NCBI RefSeq assembly: GCF_003431975.1
Contig: NZ_CP027116.1
Location: 372,001 to 436,000, forward strand
Reading direction: 5' to 3'
DNA: 64,000 nt
Source: Bacillus pumilus
GTDB taxonomy: Bacteria; Bacillota; Bacilli; Bacillales; Bacillaceae
The notes under the pieces are model-generated. The model was given only the letters and a program-made list of their open reading frames with translations. It was not told the origin of the DNA and ran no database searches. Shown here piece by piece: positions 47,423-57,172 of this stretch; positions within the stretch are counted from its first letter, which is position 1; every line of letters starts with the position of its first letter. The translations under genes were made by a program, and so were the position numbers.

Positions 47423-48224
47423 CTTCACCAAACCATTTCTTAGAAATCTTAGCAAGTGTACCGTCTTTTTTCATTTCTTTTAATGCGCCATTCACTTTGT
47501 CAACGACTTCGCCGCTGCCTTTTCTGAATGCGAAGTAAGTTTCTTGAGGATCTCCTGTTTCAAATGCAACTTTTAGGTTTTTGTTCCCGCTTGTTTTCAA
47601 GTAATTCAATACAGCCAGCTTGTCATTGAACGTCAAATCAGCACGTCCTTGCTGAATCAATTGAATCGATTGTGCAAGACCTTCAACGCCTTCAATCTTA
47701 GCGCCAGCATCTGTTGCTAGTTTATTGTAGTTACTTGTTAATGATTGCGCTGCTTTTTTGCCTTTGACATCAGATAGTTTCTTGATGTCGTTGTTATCTG
47801 ATTTTGTCACAACAATGGCTTGAGACGTTGTGTATTTATCAGAGAACTCGTATTGATTTTCACGTCCAGTTTTACCAACTTGGTTCGCTACCACGTCAAA
47901 ACGTTTTGAATTTAGTCCAGCAAACATGCTGTCCCATTGTGTTTCTTTGAATTCAGGTTTTAAGTCAAGACGTTTTGCTACTTCTGTGATGACTTCTACA
48001 TCGTAGCCAGTTAATTTATCTGTCTTTTTGTCATGGAATGTGAAAGGAGCATAAGTACCCTCTGTTCCGATCGTCAGAACACCTTTATCCTGAATGGATT
48101 TCCAAAGGTCACCTGATTCCTTAGACCCAGATTGTTTATTTGCGTTGTCGCTTGCACCAGATCCACATGCCGTGATCAATGCAACACAAGCGCCTAACAT
48201 AATGGCAAAGAACATTTTTTTCAT
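47409..48224 (-). CDS. tcyA: Cystine-binding lipoprotein of ABC transporter
   Basis: This 271-residue extracellular solute-binding protein (SBP family 3) is anchored by a lipid-modified Cys: the signal peptide ends LITAC with Cys20. Family motifs include LTIGTEGTYAPFTFHD and GYDVEVITEVAKRL. It captures cystine for TcyB/TcyC. ATG 48224 (MKKMFF) has GGGGA upstream and gives a normal lipoprotein signal; a GTG at 48236 would add four residues. It is the first gene of the minus-strand operon. The upstream region of about 320 bases is shared with the divergent permease gene. Confidence 0.92.
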   Translation of the reverse strand: MKKMFFAIMLGACVALITACGSGASDNANKQSGSKESGDLWKSIQDKGVLTIGTEGTYAPFTFHDKKTDKLTGYDVEVITEVAKRLDLKPEFKETQWDSMFAGLNSKRFDVVANQVGKTGRENQYEFSDKYTTSQAIVVTKSDNNDIKKLSDVKGKKAAQSLTSNYNKLATDAGAKIEGVEGLAQSIQLIQQGRADLTFNDKLAVLNYLKTSGNKNLKVAFETGDPQETYFAFRKGSGEVVDKVNGALKEMKKDGTLAKISKKWFGEDVTK

Positions 48225-48548
48225 TTTATTCCCCACTTTTCTTGTTGGTATTTACAACATATGATCTTACAGAGAAGCAACCTAAAAGTAAAGCATTTGA
48301 AACTAGCTTGAGCGAATCTCACCAACTTTATGCCCGCAACCCATTTCTTTCAAACCTCTCTCGTCTACAAAGGCTTTGATCTTTTATTTGTGCGAACATT
48401 ACTAAAATAAAGACTTTGAGACAGTGACCATAGAAGGAAGAATATTTATTATAAAAGATGTATAATTAGTAGGTTGTTTTAAAATTAGAATAATCACATG
48501 GAGACATGTTTTGATAACAGAACATCTTAGAAGAAGGAGGGCATCATT
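48225..48548. other. Divergent intergenic region tcyA / amino-acid permease
   Basis: This stretch should hold the promoters of both flanking genes. A good -10 hexamer TATAAT (48461-48466) faces the permease but has no clear -35 at the usual distance. On the minus strand TTGCTT (48275-48280) is a candidate -35 for tcyA without a convincing -10. I saw no riboswitch, T-box or intrinsic terminator. A CymR-type sulfur operator is expected for cystine uptake in Bacillus but I could not recognise one. Confidence 0.5.
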
Positions 48549-49982
48549 GTGGATGTTGGACAAAATCAGCCCGAACAACTGAAAAGGGCGATGACTTCCC
48601 GCCATTTATTTATGATTTCACTTGGCGGTGTCATTGGGACAGGCTTTTTCCTTGGAACAGGCTATACGATTGGACAAGCAGGGCCGGTCGGAGCCGTTCT
48701 TTCTTATATTGTGGGCGGATTGATTATGTATTTAACGATGCTGTGTCTTGGAGAGCTGTCGGTCGCCCTTCCTGTGTCCGGGTCGTTTCATACGTATGCG
48801 ACGAAATTTGTCAGCCCTGCAGCAGGTTTTGCTGTCGGCTGGATTTATTGGCTCGGCTGGGCGGCAACGGTCGCCCTAGAATTTTTATCAGCAGGACAGC
48901 TGATGAGGCGCTGGCTTCCGCAAGTGGATGTGTGGATTTGGTGTCTCATATTTGGATTATGTCTTTTCTTATTAAATGCCCGGTCGGCGAAAGCGTTCGG
49001 GGAGTCGGAGTTTTTCTTTTCCACTATTAAGATTATTGCCATTTTACTCTTTATAGGCGTAGGTGGAGCGGCGATGTTTGGTTTTATTGAAACAACGAGC
49101 GGTGAACCTGCTCCTTACTTCAGTCATTTTGTGAGTGATGGATTGTTTCCAAATGGATTGCTCGCTGTGGTGGTCACGATGATCACGGTGAACTTTTCAT
49201 TCCAAGGAACTGAACTGATCGGAATTGCGGCAGGAGAAAGTGAAAACCCTGAGAAAACCGTTCCTCGCTCCATTCATCAAACCGTTTGGCGTACGCTCGT
49301 CTTTTTCGTCTTATCTATTTTCGTTTTAGCGGGAATGGTGCCATGGAAGGAAGCGAGTGTTCTGCAAAGTCCATTTGTTACTGTGTTTGAGAGAACAGGA
49401 ATCCCTTTTGCGGCAGACATGATGAACTTTGTCATTATCATTGCTTTATTATCTGTCGCCAACTCTGGCTTGTATGCATCGACGAGAATGCTGTATTCCT
49501 TATCGAAAGAAGGAATGGCAGGAAAAGCGTTCAGACGCGTCAATCAGCGCGGCATTCCGATGAATGCGTTATTGCTCACGTTCCTATTTACAGGGATTTC
49601 GCTATTATCCGGGTTCTTTGCAGAGAAAACGGTATTTGCCTGGATCGTGTCCATTGCCGGCATGAGTGCCCAGACTGGCTGGATCACCATTACATTATCA
49701 CAGATGCTTTTCCGCAGAAGATATCTTAAAGCAGGCGGCAAGCTAGAAAACTTAAAATTTAAAACCCCTCTTTATCCGGTTCTGCCGATTATTGCGATTA
49801 CACTCAACACCATCGTGTTGGTCAGCCTTGCCTTTGATCAGGAGCAGCGCATCGGGTTATATGTCGGCGTCCCTCTCATGATCATTGGGTATGTCGTCTA
49901 TCACCGCTATGTGAAAAAGCATCAGGCACAAAGTGAGCCGCTGAAGCTGCAAATCCGTGGAGAAGACGAGATTCGGTTTTAA
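48549..49982 (+). CDS. APC-family amino-acid permease
   Basis: This 477-residue protein has about twelve membrane segments and is an amino-acid/proton symporter of the APC superfamily (AAT group). The first helix has SLGGVIGTGFFLGTG, the unwound substrate-binding motif, and LPVSGSFHTYATKFVSPAAGF follows as in lysine- and aromatic-type permeases. The substrate cannot be named from sequence; candidates include basic or sulfur amino acids. GTG 48549 is chosen because AGGAGG lies 8 bases upstream. It is divergent from the cystine transporter and single in its transcription unit, with a terminator at 50021-50057. Confidence 0.88.
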   Translation: MDVGQNQPEQLKRAMTSRHLFMISLGGVIGTGFFLGTGYTIGQAGPVGAVLSYIVGGLIMYLTMLCLGELSVALPVSGSFHTYATKFVSPAAGFAVGWIYWLGWAATVALEFLSAGQLMRRWLPQVDVWIWCLIFGLCLFLLNARSAKAFGESEFFFSTIKIIAILLFIGVGGAAMFGFIETTSGEPAPYFSHFVSDGLFPNGLLAVVVTMITVNFSFQGTELIGIAAGESENPEKTVPRSIHQTVWRTLVFFVLSIFVLAGMVPWKEASVLQSPFVTVFERTGIPFAADMMNFVIIIALLSVANSGLYASTRMLYSLSKEGMAGKAFRRVNQRGIPMNALLLTFLFTGISLLSGFFAEKTVFAWIVSIAGMSAQTGWITITLSQMLFRRRYLKAGGKLENLKFKTPLYPVLPIIAITLNTIVLVSLAFDQEQRIGLYVGVPLMIIGYVVYHRYVKKHQAQSEPLKLQIRGEDEIRF

Positions 49983-50020
49983 AATCAAAAAACACTAGAT
50001 TTAAGAATATAAGATATTTT

Positions 50021-50057
50021 AAAACACCTCTGATATCAATCTGAAGGTGTTTTTTTC
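50021..50057 (+). terminator. Intrinsic terminator after the amino-acid permease
   Basis: Arms AAAACACCT (50021-50029) and AGGTGTTTT (50045-50053) followed by more T. On the opposite strand the stem is followed by TTTTAAAA, so it may also slow transcripts coming from the convergent hexuronate operon. Confidence 0.85.
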
Positions 50058-50134
50058 TTGAAGTGATTCTGAAACCTCTCATATCAATAGAAGGACTATT
50101 TAACTGAGCTGTAGTTCTCAACTAACAACAAAAG

Positions 50135-51688
50135 TTAGTTCATATCCTGCCGTTTAAAATCTTGTTGTTCAAAATGTTGGCGCTTATTCTGATATCCTAC
50201 GTTATTATTACCCCAAAGCTTCTCGTAATCCCATCCTGTTAGCGCTTTCAAAACACTTCTTGTTTCATTATCAACCTGTTCCATTGAACCATTATTCTTT
50301 AACCTATTAATTTCATTAATCATAATGGAATGAGTTTTCTTAGATAATTTAAATCTAAATGAAATAACTAAACTAATACCGACTAGCCCTACAGTTCCGA
50401 AAAACAGAATACCTACAATCCCATTTATTGCTGTAGTAGACTGTGTCGTCGCATTTGCAACGAATCCACTTTCCTGTAAAATAACTCCTACCAAGAATGT
50501 GGCTACAGCTGTAGTACTCTTGCGTGTAAAAGTCATAATACCTGCAAATATTCCTTCTCTTCTTTTACGAGTGACCATTTCATCTACATCAGGAATGAAA
50601 GTGTAAATATTCCATGGTATATAATATAATCCACTCTTTCCGATTCCTAAGATAACAGAGAAAGCATACAGCGCTATAATCATATAAGTTGGTTGTGTGA
50701 AGTATAAAAATATATAACCGCTGATACATGTAATAATAGCAATATAAGATATTTTCAAAGATGGCGCAGGACCTATTTTAATCACGAGCCAACCAAACAA
50801 TATTGTACATACCATTTGAAGTAATGAACCAATAGATAATAAATCGGCTGCCAACACTGCATCTTTATTTAAAGAAAACACAACAAAGTAGACAAAGACA
50901 GCGTTTAAAATATCCATGGCCGTAAACGAACAAATATACATCGTGAGGTGCTGACGGAAACTTCTAATTCTAAAAGTAGATGTTAAGTCAATGATGAATT
51001 TTTTTATGGATTCTATAGCAGGTACTTTTTCTGCACCATCCGGTTCTATCATGTCTTCTTCTATTTTACGTTCCCATGTTGTTCTATGTGTAATTAATAA
51101 TGCGGCCATAAAAATAAAGGTGAAGATAATCCCATTGTAAAGAAAAACTTGGGGTGAATCTTTTCCGAATATTTCGAATAATCTGCCTGGAATAAAGGTA
51201 GCTAAAAATGTTCCTAGTCCTGAATAGATTAATCTGATTGTTGAGAGCTTGGTCCGTGCATTAAAATCATTCGTCATTTCAGCTCCAAGTGTTTCAAATG
51301 GAATTAATACCATTGCTGCAAGGAATTCTAACAAAATATAAACCGTTAAATAGTACCAGTAATTCATATCAGAAATCCAAAGAAGAGAATAAATAACCAT
51401 TAAAGGGCTTCCAACTAGCAAAAAGAACCTGCGTCTTCCAAATTTTTTCCCAAGTTTTGTACGACCAAAATTATCAGTGATATGGCCCATAATTGGGCTT
51501 GCTATCGCATCAATAATACGTGCAATTGCAATAATAGATCCTGCTTCAACAGGGGTAAGACCACAGTATGTAATGAAAAAATATAACATCCATGCGCCTA
51601 TTATAGCGAATGCTCCCCCTCCAAATAAATCCATTGTTCCATAACCAATATAATTTTTGAGTGTTAGTTTCCTGCTCTCAGTCTGCAT
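50135..51688 (-). CDS. GPH-family sugar/hexuronide symporter (UxuT/YjmB-like)
   Basis: This 517-residue protein has about twelve membrane segments and belongs to the glycoside-pentoside-hexuronide cation symporter family of the major facilitator superfamily (IGYGTMDLFGGGAFAIIGAWMLYFF, then DAIASPIMGHITDNFGRTKLGKKFGRRR, the family loop). As the last gene of gntR-uxuA-uxuB it probably imports glucuronate, other hexuronates or glucuronides. ATG 51688 follows AAGGAG at 8 bases. The gap to uxuB is 83 bases, with no terminator seen. The C-terminal 60 residues are hydrophilic. A small AACTAAC/GTTAGTT hairpin overlaps the stop without a T tract. Confidence 0.88.
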   Translation of the reverse strand: MQTESRKLTLKNYIGYGTMDLFGGGAFAIIGAWMLYFFITYCGLTPVEAGSIIAIARIIDAIASPIMGHITDNFGRTKLGKKFGRRRFFLLVGSPLMVIYSLLWISDMNYWYYLTVYILLEFLAAMVLIPFETLGAEMTNDFNARTKLSTIRLIYSGLGTFLATFIPGRLFEIFGKDSPQVFLYNGIIFTFIFMAALLITHRTTWERKIEEDMIEPDGAEKVPAIESIKKFIIDLTSTFRIRSFRQHLTMYICSFTAMDILNAVFVYFVVFSLNKDAVLAADLLSIGSLLQMVCTILFGWLVIKIGPAPSLKISYIAIITCISGYIFLYFTQPTYMIIALYAFSVILGIGKSGLYYIPWNIYTFIPDVDEMVTRKRREGIFAGIMTFTRKSTTAVATFLVGVILQESGFVANATTQSTTAINGIVGILFFGTVGLVGISLVISFRFKLSKKTHSIMINEINRLKNNGSMEQVDNETRSVLKALTGWDYEKLWGNNNVGYQNKRQHFEQQDFKRQDMN

Positions 51689-51771
51689 TCTTATTTCTCC
51701 TTTCCAAGCCTACTTATAAATTTAAAAAAACATATAAAATAAAGATGTATGACAAGGAAAAAATAAAAATA

Positions 51772-52626
51772 TTAAACACCTGAATACGCCATAAAACCTC
51801 CATCAACAGGAATTGTCACGCCGGTAACAAATGCTGACATATGATCATCAACAAGCCATAATAGGGTACCAAGAAGATCTTCTGGCGTACCAAACCTTCT
51901 CATTGGTGTGTTCGAAATAATCTTATGTGACCTCTCTGTATAATCTCCATCTTCATTTAGGAGAAGGTTTTTATTTTGTGAGGTTAAAAAGAAGCCCGGT
52001 GCAATTGCATTTACTCTAATTCCTGCCTCAGCCATATGAACAGCTAACCATTTGGTGAAATTTTCAATTGCTGCTTTTGCCGCGCTATAAGCAGGCACTT
52101 TGGTCATTGGAGAAGGGGCACTCATAGATGACATGTTGATGACAACTGCTCCCTTTTGATGAACCATATGTTTAGTGAAAATTTGTGTAGGAATGAAAGT
52201 CCCCATAAAATTTAAATCAAATACATTTTGCACACTATCTGTACTTAAATGAAAAAAAGTATTTACCTTAGGATTAGTAAGGTCTTCTGTTTGAAATATT
52301 TCGTTGGTTGTATTTGCACTTGAGTGGTTACCACCAGCTCCATTTATCAATATTGTACACATGCCTAATTCCTCTGTTACAATCTTCTCGGCTTGTTCCA
52401 CACTATCTTTATTCATCACATCACATTTTATCGCAATCGCTTTCCCGCCCATAAGATTAATTTCTTCGGCTACCTTTTCACCCTTTTCGACTGTTCTATT
52501 TAAAATAGCCACAGACACGCCATGTCTAGCAAGTTCCTTTGCCATGGCGCTGCAAAGTACGCCACTTCCTCCTGTTATGACAGCTACTTTACCATCTAAA
52601 TTTTTATTTTCTTGTATGTTTACCAT
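51772..52626 (-). CDS. uxuB: D-mannonate oxidoreductase (SDR family, YjmF-type)
   Basis: This 284-residue short-chain dehydrogenase interconverts D-fructuronate and D-mannonate with NAD(P). The cofactor motif TGGSGVLC is at 18-25, NGAGG follows, and the catalytic Ser and YxxxK lie in MSSMSAP and AYSAAKAAI (Tyr near 179). Bacilli use this SDR type (YjmF) rather than the long-chain E. coli UxuB. ATG 52626 overlaps the end of uxuA by 7 bases, so translation is coupled. The operon context decides the substrate; by sequence alone it could be another polyol dehydrogenase. Confidence 0.88.
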   Translation of the reverse strand: MVNIQENKNLDGKVAVITGGSGVLCSAMAKELARHGVSVAILNRTVEKGEKVAEEINLMGGKAIAIKCDVMNKDSVEQAEKIVTEELGMCTILINGAGGNHSSANTTNEIFQTEDLTNPKVNTFFHLSTDSVQNVFDLNFMGTFIPTQIFTKHMVHQKGAVVINMSSMSAPSPMTKVPAYSAAKAAIENFTKWLAVHMAEAGIRVNAIAPGFFLTSQNKNLLLNEDGDYTERSHKIISNTPMRRFGTPEDLLGTLLWLVDDHMSAFVTGVTIPVDGGFMAYSGV

Positions 52627-53717
52627 GTCGTTTCCACCTTTGCTTCTTTTCGTACAGAATGTTTATTTTTTAAAGCATCCCAAGCTCCCCACAAATACAT
52701 AATTCCAAGTGCTCTATCATAAAGACCATATCCAGGCCTACATTGTTCATCCCAAATGTGTCTTCCATGATCAGGTCGACAATAACCTTTGAATCCGCTT
52801 TCATTATAAGCATGTATAATGGCTGAAATGTCTACTGATCCATCTTTTGATCGATGCGATGTTTCAACAAAGTCCCCGTTATCATATACACGTACATTTC
52901 TTATATGAGTAAATGGTATTCTATCAATAAATTCGTGAATCATAGAAACTAAATCATTCTCTAAGTTTGCTCCTAAAGATCCTGTACAGAGCGTTATACA
53001 ATGATATGGGCTACTATTTAGTTGTAAAACTTTTCTGATATTTTTTTGGTTAGTTACTATTCGTGGTAGACCAAAGACAGGCCAAGGTGGATCGTCAGGA
53101 TGAATAGCCATTTTTATATCATGAAGTTCTGCAATTGGAATAACCTGATCTAAAAAATATTTCAAGTTGGCCCATAAATCATCTTCTGTTATATTTCTGT
53201 AGGCTTCAAAAAGTTGGTGAAGGTGATTTAACCTCTCTGGTTCCCAACCTGGCATGGTTAAACTGGAGTTCTCACTAATTTTATTTACTAAATCTTTCGG
53301 ATCAATATCTTTAATTCGACTATGTTCATAAAATAGAGCAGTAGATCCATCAGAAAGTGTTTTATTTAAGTCTGTACGGATCCAATCGAAGACAGGCATA
53401 AAGTTATAACATATGACTTTAACACCCACCTTTGCTAGCTTCTGAATTGTTTTCTTATAATTTTCTATGTATCGATCTCTAGTTGGAAGTCCGAGCTTAA
53501 TGTCTTCATGAACATTCACGCTTTCAACCACTTCAATATGAAGGTTATGTTTATCAGCTAATTTTTTCATTTCTAACATTCTTTCTATTGGCCACTCTTC
53601 TCCTACGGGCACATCATGCAGTGCCCAAACAATTCCTTCCACTCCTGGAATCTGCTTTATTTGTTCCAGTGTGATCGTGTCGTTTCCTTCTCCAAACCAT
53701 CTAAATGTCATCCTCAT
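52620..53717 (-). CDS. uxuA: Mannonate dehydratase
   Basis: This 365-residue enzyme dehydrates D-mannonate to 2-keto-3-deoxy-D-gluconate in the glucuronate pathway. It has the UxuA N-terminus ([29 protein letters not shown]) and metal-binding regions such as [18 protein letters not shown] and CTGSLGA, and its length fits the family. ATG 53717 follows AGGGGTGA; the second ATG at 53711 is possible. It lies 18 bases after gntR and overlaps uxuB by 7. The 2-keto-3-deoxygluconate kinase and aldolase are not in the window. Confidence 0.95.
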   Translation of the reverse strand: MRMTFRWFGEGNDTITLEQIKQIPGVEGIVWALHDVPVGEEWPIERMLEMKKLADKHNLHIEVVESVNVHEDIKLGLPTRDRYIENYKKTIQKLAKVGVKVICYNFMPVFDWIRTDLNKTLSDGSTALFYEHSRIKDIDPKDLVNKISENSSLTMPGWEPERLNHLHQLFEAYRNITEDDLWANLKYFLDQVIPIAELHDIKMAIHPDDPPWPVFGLPRIVTNQKNIRKVLQLNSSPYHCITLCTGSLGANLENDLVSMIHEFIDRIPFTHIRNVRVYDNGDFVETSHRSKDGSVDISAIIHAYNESGFKGYCRPDHGRHIWDEQCRPGYGLYDRALGIMYLWGAWDALKNKHSVRKEAKVETTW

Positions 53718-53735
53718 CTACCATCACCCCTAATT

Positions 53736-54413
53736 TTATTTAAAATAATTTGGATATTCTTTCTTCAATAATTCTTTATCAACAAGTGCAATTTTCAAAT
53801 GCTCTTCCATGATTTTTTCAGCTTTATCAGCATCTTGATCTTGTATAGCTTTGAAGATATTTACATGTTGAGAAAGAATATTATCCCAATTATAATCTGT
53901 TACTAGCCTTAACATGCGACTCCTATTAAAGTGTACATTCATCTGTTGAATAACTAACCATGTTTTTTCTTTTTTACACCGTTTGAAAATAGTTCTATGA
54001 AATTCCTCATCTAATTCAAACATTTTTTTATAGTCTTTTTTCTTAACGCAAATTTTTTGCATACTTAAATTCATATCTAAATCATTCATCAGCTCTTCAG
54101 AAAATTCCTGACAGGCTAGTCTAATCACTGCCTTCTCGAGATGTTCTCGCATAAAACGTGCTTCCTCCACAAGGTTCAAATCAATTAAAGAAACAAATGT
54201 ACCTCGTTGAGGATAAATACTTAATAATCCTTCTTGAGATAATTTTAAAAAGCTTTCTCTTACAGGAGTTCGACTCACATTAAATTGAATTGATATTTCT
54301 TTTTCAGAAATATTTGTTCCAGGTGGAAGCTTCAGGCTTAATATTTGATCTTTTAGCATATTGTAAACTTGTTCCCTCGTAGAGAGGTTTTGGTTTTTAA
54401 AATCAATATTCAT
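53736..54413 (-). CDS. GntR-family (FCD) regulator of the hexuronate genes
   Basis: This 225-residue protein has an N-terminal winged helix (about 12-75: REQVYNMLKDQILSLKLPPG, then ISIQFNVSRTPVRESFLKLSQEG) and an all-helical FCD ligand-binding domain (about 85-215). It is first in the operon gntR-uxuA-uxuB-symporter and divergent from the Gfo/uxaC unit, so it is probably the local repressor relieved by a hexuronate or mannonate intermediate (UxuR/ExuR-like role, inferred). ATG 54413 has AAAAAGGAGA upstream. Candidate operators containing CTACCAT lie in the divergent gap. Confidence 0.88.
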   Translation of the reverse strand: MNIDFKNQNLSTREQVYNMLKDQILSLKLPPGTNISEKEISIQFNVSRTPVRESFLKLSQEGLLSIYPQRGTFVSLIDLNLVEEARFMREHLEKAVIRLACQEFSEELMNDLDMNLSMQKICVKKKDYKKMFELDEEFHRTIFKRCKKEKTWLVIQQMNVHFNRSRMLRLVTDYNWDNILSQHVNIFKAIQDQDADKAEKIMEEHLKIALVDKELLKKEYPNYFK

Positions 54414-54764
54414 TATTCTAATCTCCTTTTTCTAACATACTACCATACAAGCACATTAGAATGGTAGATATTAATTTAATTTTTCTGAATACTTTCACTG
54501 TGAGCATCTCTTGATGATTCCACTATGTAAGCCATGATCAATCATAAAAGTGTGGGATATTAAAAAGAAAATTCAAAAAAATATACAAAATTCAAAAAGA
54601 TTGAGTTATAATGTGTTTGATCTACCATACTAGTATAACTAGAATATTAATAAAATGAACGGTACTCTGATCTATCAGTTAGGTGAATCATTAAGTTTTT
54701 TTTGAAAGCGCTATCTTATTATTGGAAGTAAAAATTTATCTTCTTGCAGAAGGGAAAGATTGAT
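54414..54764. promoter_or_regulatory. Divergent control region of the hexuronate block
   Basis: This 351-base gap separates gntR and the first oxidoreductase gene. It holds an inverted repeat CTACCAT / ATGGTAG (54440-54446, 54461-54467) in front of gntR, a second CTACCAT at 54622-54628 running into the palindrome ATACTAGTAT (54627-54636), a plus-strand -10-like TATAAT at 54607-54612, and a cre-like site at 54703-54716. The rest is very AT-rich. The CTACCAT elements on both sides are good candidates for a shared GntR operator. Confidence 0.5.
54703..54716 (+). promoter_or_regulatory. cre-like catabolite repression site
   Basis: TGAAAGCGCTATCT matches 13 of 14 positions of the Bacillus cre consensus TGWAANCGNTNWCA, failing only at the last base. 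It lies about 50 bases before the first oxidoreductase start and downstream of the -10-like box, where CcpA binding would block elongation. Glucose repression of a hexuronate operon is expected. Confidence 0.65.
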
Positions 54765-55931
54765 ATGTCCAACATCGCCATTATAGGAACTGGATCTATT
54801 GCAACTGCCCATATCGAGGCTTATCTTGCAATGCCTGAAATGAGTAAAATTGTAGCTTTAGCTGATATTTATCCTGAAAAAGCAATGTCTGCAGCAACAA
54901 AATATAACCTAGAAGCACGAGTTGTCGCTAACTACCAAGAGTTATTGAATGATCCTACAATTGATGCCGTTTCCATTTGTACACCTCCTTATATGCACGC
55001 AACCATTGCCATCGATTTTCTTAAAGCAGGCAAACATGTCTTAGTAGAAAAACCTATGGCTTCTTCTTTAAAAGAATGTGACGAAATGATAAAAGCATCT
55101 ATTGAAAGCCAGAAGCTTTTATCTGTTGTTGCTCAAAACAGGTTTATGACTCCCATTATGAGATTAAAACATGTCCTTGATCAAAACCTCATTGGAAAAA
55201 TCGCTCATACTCAAGTTGATTCTTTTTGGTGGCGTGGTCATAGTTATTATGATTTATGGTGGCGCGGTACATGGGAAAAAGAAGGTGGAGGTTGTACACT
55301 TAACCATGCTGTCCATCATATTGATATGTTGCAATGGATGTTAGGATTGCCGACTGACATTTTTGCAGCAACTAGTAATACCTTGCATGATAATGCAGAG
55401 GTTGAAGACCTTTCTATTGCTGTACTTCGCTATGGAAATGGTAGCTTAGCACAAGTAACCAGTTCTGTTGTTCATCATGGAGAAGAACAACAACTGATTT
55501 TTCAAGGTGAAAAAGCTAGAGTATCTGTCCCATGGAAAGTAACTGCTCAAATAGCTAAAGAAAATGGGTTTCCTCAAGAGAAAAATGATGAGGATTTAGA
55601 AAATCGTATTCAGGAAGCTTTTCATCAATATCCGGAATTACTATTTGAAGGGCATAAAGGACAAATAAATAATTTTTTAATGGCTATCAAGGGTAACCAG
55701 AAGCTTCTAATTGATGGAACAGAAGGAAGAAAGACACTAGAACTTATTACAGCCATCTATAAATCTGCAAACCTAGGTGTTCATGTGAAGCTTCCTCTTT
55801 CAGCAGACGATCCTTTTTATACACGTGAAGGAATGCTCGCGAACGTTAAGCATTTTTATGAAAAACAAGCAAGTGTAGAAAATTTTTCAGACGATGCGAT
55901 AACCGTTGGAGGAAATTACGAGAAAATATAA
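54765..55931 (+). CDS. Gfo/Idh/MocA-family oxidoreductase, first copy
   Basis: This NAD(P)-dependent oxidoreductase of 388 residues has a Rossmann N-terminus (IIGTGSIATAH, Gly at 8 and 10) and the family motif EKP at 95-97 with the catalytic Lys. The C-terminal half contains GGCTLNHAVHHIDMLQWMLG, typical of sugar dehydrogenases. Its substrate is unknown; beside uxaC and divergent from uxuAB it probably oxidises a hexuronide, a modified glucuronic acid or a related polyol. I choose ATG 54765 (MSNIAIIG), 9 bases after AAGGGA; a TTG at 54744 lies before that ribosome site. It is the first gene of the three-gene plus-strand unit. Confidence 0.88.
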   Translation: MSNIAIIGTGSIATAHIEAYLAMPEMSKIVALADIYPEKAMSAATKYNLEARVVANYQELLNDPTIDAVSICTPPYMHATIAIDFLKAGKHVLVEKPMASSLKECDEMIKASIESQKLLSVVAQNRFMTPIMRLKHVLDQNLIGKIAHTQVDSFWWRGHSYYDLWWRGTWEKEGGGCTLNHAVHHIDMLQWMLGLPTDIFAATSNTLHDNAEVEDLSIAVLRYGNGSLAQVTSSVVHHGEEQQLIFQGEKARVSVPWKVTAQIAKENGFPQEKNDEDLENRIQEAFHQYPELLFEGHKGQINNFLMAIKGNQKLLIDGTEGRKTLELITAIYKSANLGVHVKLPLSADDPFYTREGMLANVKHFYEKQASVENFSDDAITVGGNYEKI

Positions 55932-55994
55932 GTCTAACGTTATTAAGTTATAAGTATTCAAAATAAACTGGAAGCTACTTGAGGAGGAACAATC

Positions 55995-57092
55995 ATGCAG
56001 AAAAGTGATGGAATGAATTATGCTCCTAAGGGAAAAAGTGCCCCTGTCGTTACAGAAGGACAATTCGTCATGGCAGCTATAGGTCTTGATCATGGACACA
56101 TCTATGCAATGTGCAATGGATTAACTGAGGCTGGGGCTACATTAAAATGGGTTTATGATCATGATCAGAAAAAAGTACAAGAATTTTGTAAAGCTTATCC
56201 GGAGGTACAGGTAGCCAAAAGTGAGAAAGAAATTCTCGAAGATCCAGATGTAAGGCTCGTGGCAGGCGCAGCCATTACATCTAAACGCTGTGATTTAGGG
56301 CTGCGTGTTTTAGATCATGGTAAGCATTACTTTACGGATAAATCACCTTTTACAACGTTAGAACAATTGCAGCTTGCTCGTAAAAAAACAGCTGAAACGG
56401 GGCTTAAATGGGCTGTTTATTATAGTGAACGTTTGCACGTGGAGAGTGCCGTATTTGCTGGTCAATTGATTGAACAAGGAGCAATTGGAAAAGTGGTACA
56501 AGTTCTTGGAACTGGCCCACATCGTAGTAATGTAGAAAGCAGACCAAGCTGGTTTTTTGAAAAGGAATATTATGGAGGTATTCTATGTGATATTGGCAGT
56601 CACCAAATTGAACAATTCCTTTTCTATTCTGGCGCAAAAGATGCAAAAGTTGTACATAGTAAAGTGGGCAATTATAAGCATCATCAATATCCAGAATTAG
56701 AAGACTTTGGTGATGCTACTTTGATTGCTGATAATGGGGCTACAAACTACTTTAGAGTAGACTGGCTGACTCCTGATGGCCTTAGCACTTGGGGGGATGG
56801 GCGCACATTCATTCTTGGAACAGATGGGTATATTGAAATTCGCAAATACGTAGACATAGCAAGGGATAAAATAGGAGACCATTTATACTTAGTAAATCAA
56901 CATACAGAGCAGCATTTTTCTCTAAATGGAGAAGTAGGATTTCCTTACTTTGGTGAACTTATTTTAGATTGTTTAAACGATACTGAAAATGCTATGACTC
57001 AAGAACATACTTTTAAAGCCGCAGAACTATGCTTAATTGCACAACGAGACGCAATCTACGTAAATACGGAGTTTGAATTAAGTAAGATCTAA
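55995..57092 (+). CDS. Gfo/Idh/MocA-family oxidoreductase, divergent second copy
   Basis: This 365-residue protein has the Gfo/Idh fold but an unusual N-terminus: instead of GxGxxG it reads AAIGLDHGHIYAM, and the EKP motif is DKSP (115-118), which keeps the Lys. It also has GGILCDIGSHQIEQFLFYSG, the usual C-terminal histidine region. It is only distantly like the neighbour. ATG 55995 has a strong GAGGAGG site. Function unknown; it may work with the first copy on the same sugar acid, for example an oxidation-elimination-reduction series as seen for some family pairs (inference). A small hairpin follows. Confidence 0.85.
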   Translation: MQKSDGMNYAPKGKSAPVVTEGQFVMAAIGLDHGHIYAMCNGLTEAGATLKWVYDHDQKKVQEFCKAYPEVQVAKSEKEILEDPDVRLVAGAAITSKRCDLGLRVLDHGKHYFTDKSPFTTLEQLQLARKKTAETGLKWAVYYSERLHVESAVFAGQLIEQGAIGKVVQVLGTGPHRSNVESRPSWFFEKEYYGGILCDIGSHQIEQFLFYSGAKDAKVVHSKVGNYKHHQYPELEDFGDATLIADNGATNYFRVDWLTPDGLSTWGDGRTFILGTDGYIEIRKYVDIARDKIGDHLYLVNQHTEQHFSLNGEVGFPYFGELILDCLNDTENAMTQEHTFKAAELCLIAQRDAIYVNTEFELSKI

Positions 57093-57099
57093 AAAAGTG

Positions 57100-57125
57100 A
57101 GGTGTTATTTTTGTTCATAACACCT
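57100..57125 (+). other. Hairpin between the second oxidoreductase and uxaC
   Basis: Arms AGGTGTTAT (57100-57108) and ATAACACCT (57117-57125) with an 8-base loop, followed by TATTTCATTT. It could be a weak terminator or attenuator that lowers uxaC expression relative to the upstream genes, or an RNA-stability element. Confidence 0.55.
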
Positions 57126-57172
57126 TATTTCATTTAATTGATTTTCTAAACATGAGTATAGAGGTGACTATA

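Noticed and set aside
48225..48548. S-box, T-box or CymR site upstream of tcyA
   Set aside because: No conserved box, specifier hairpin or terminator structure could be recognised by eye.
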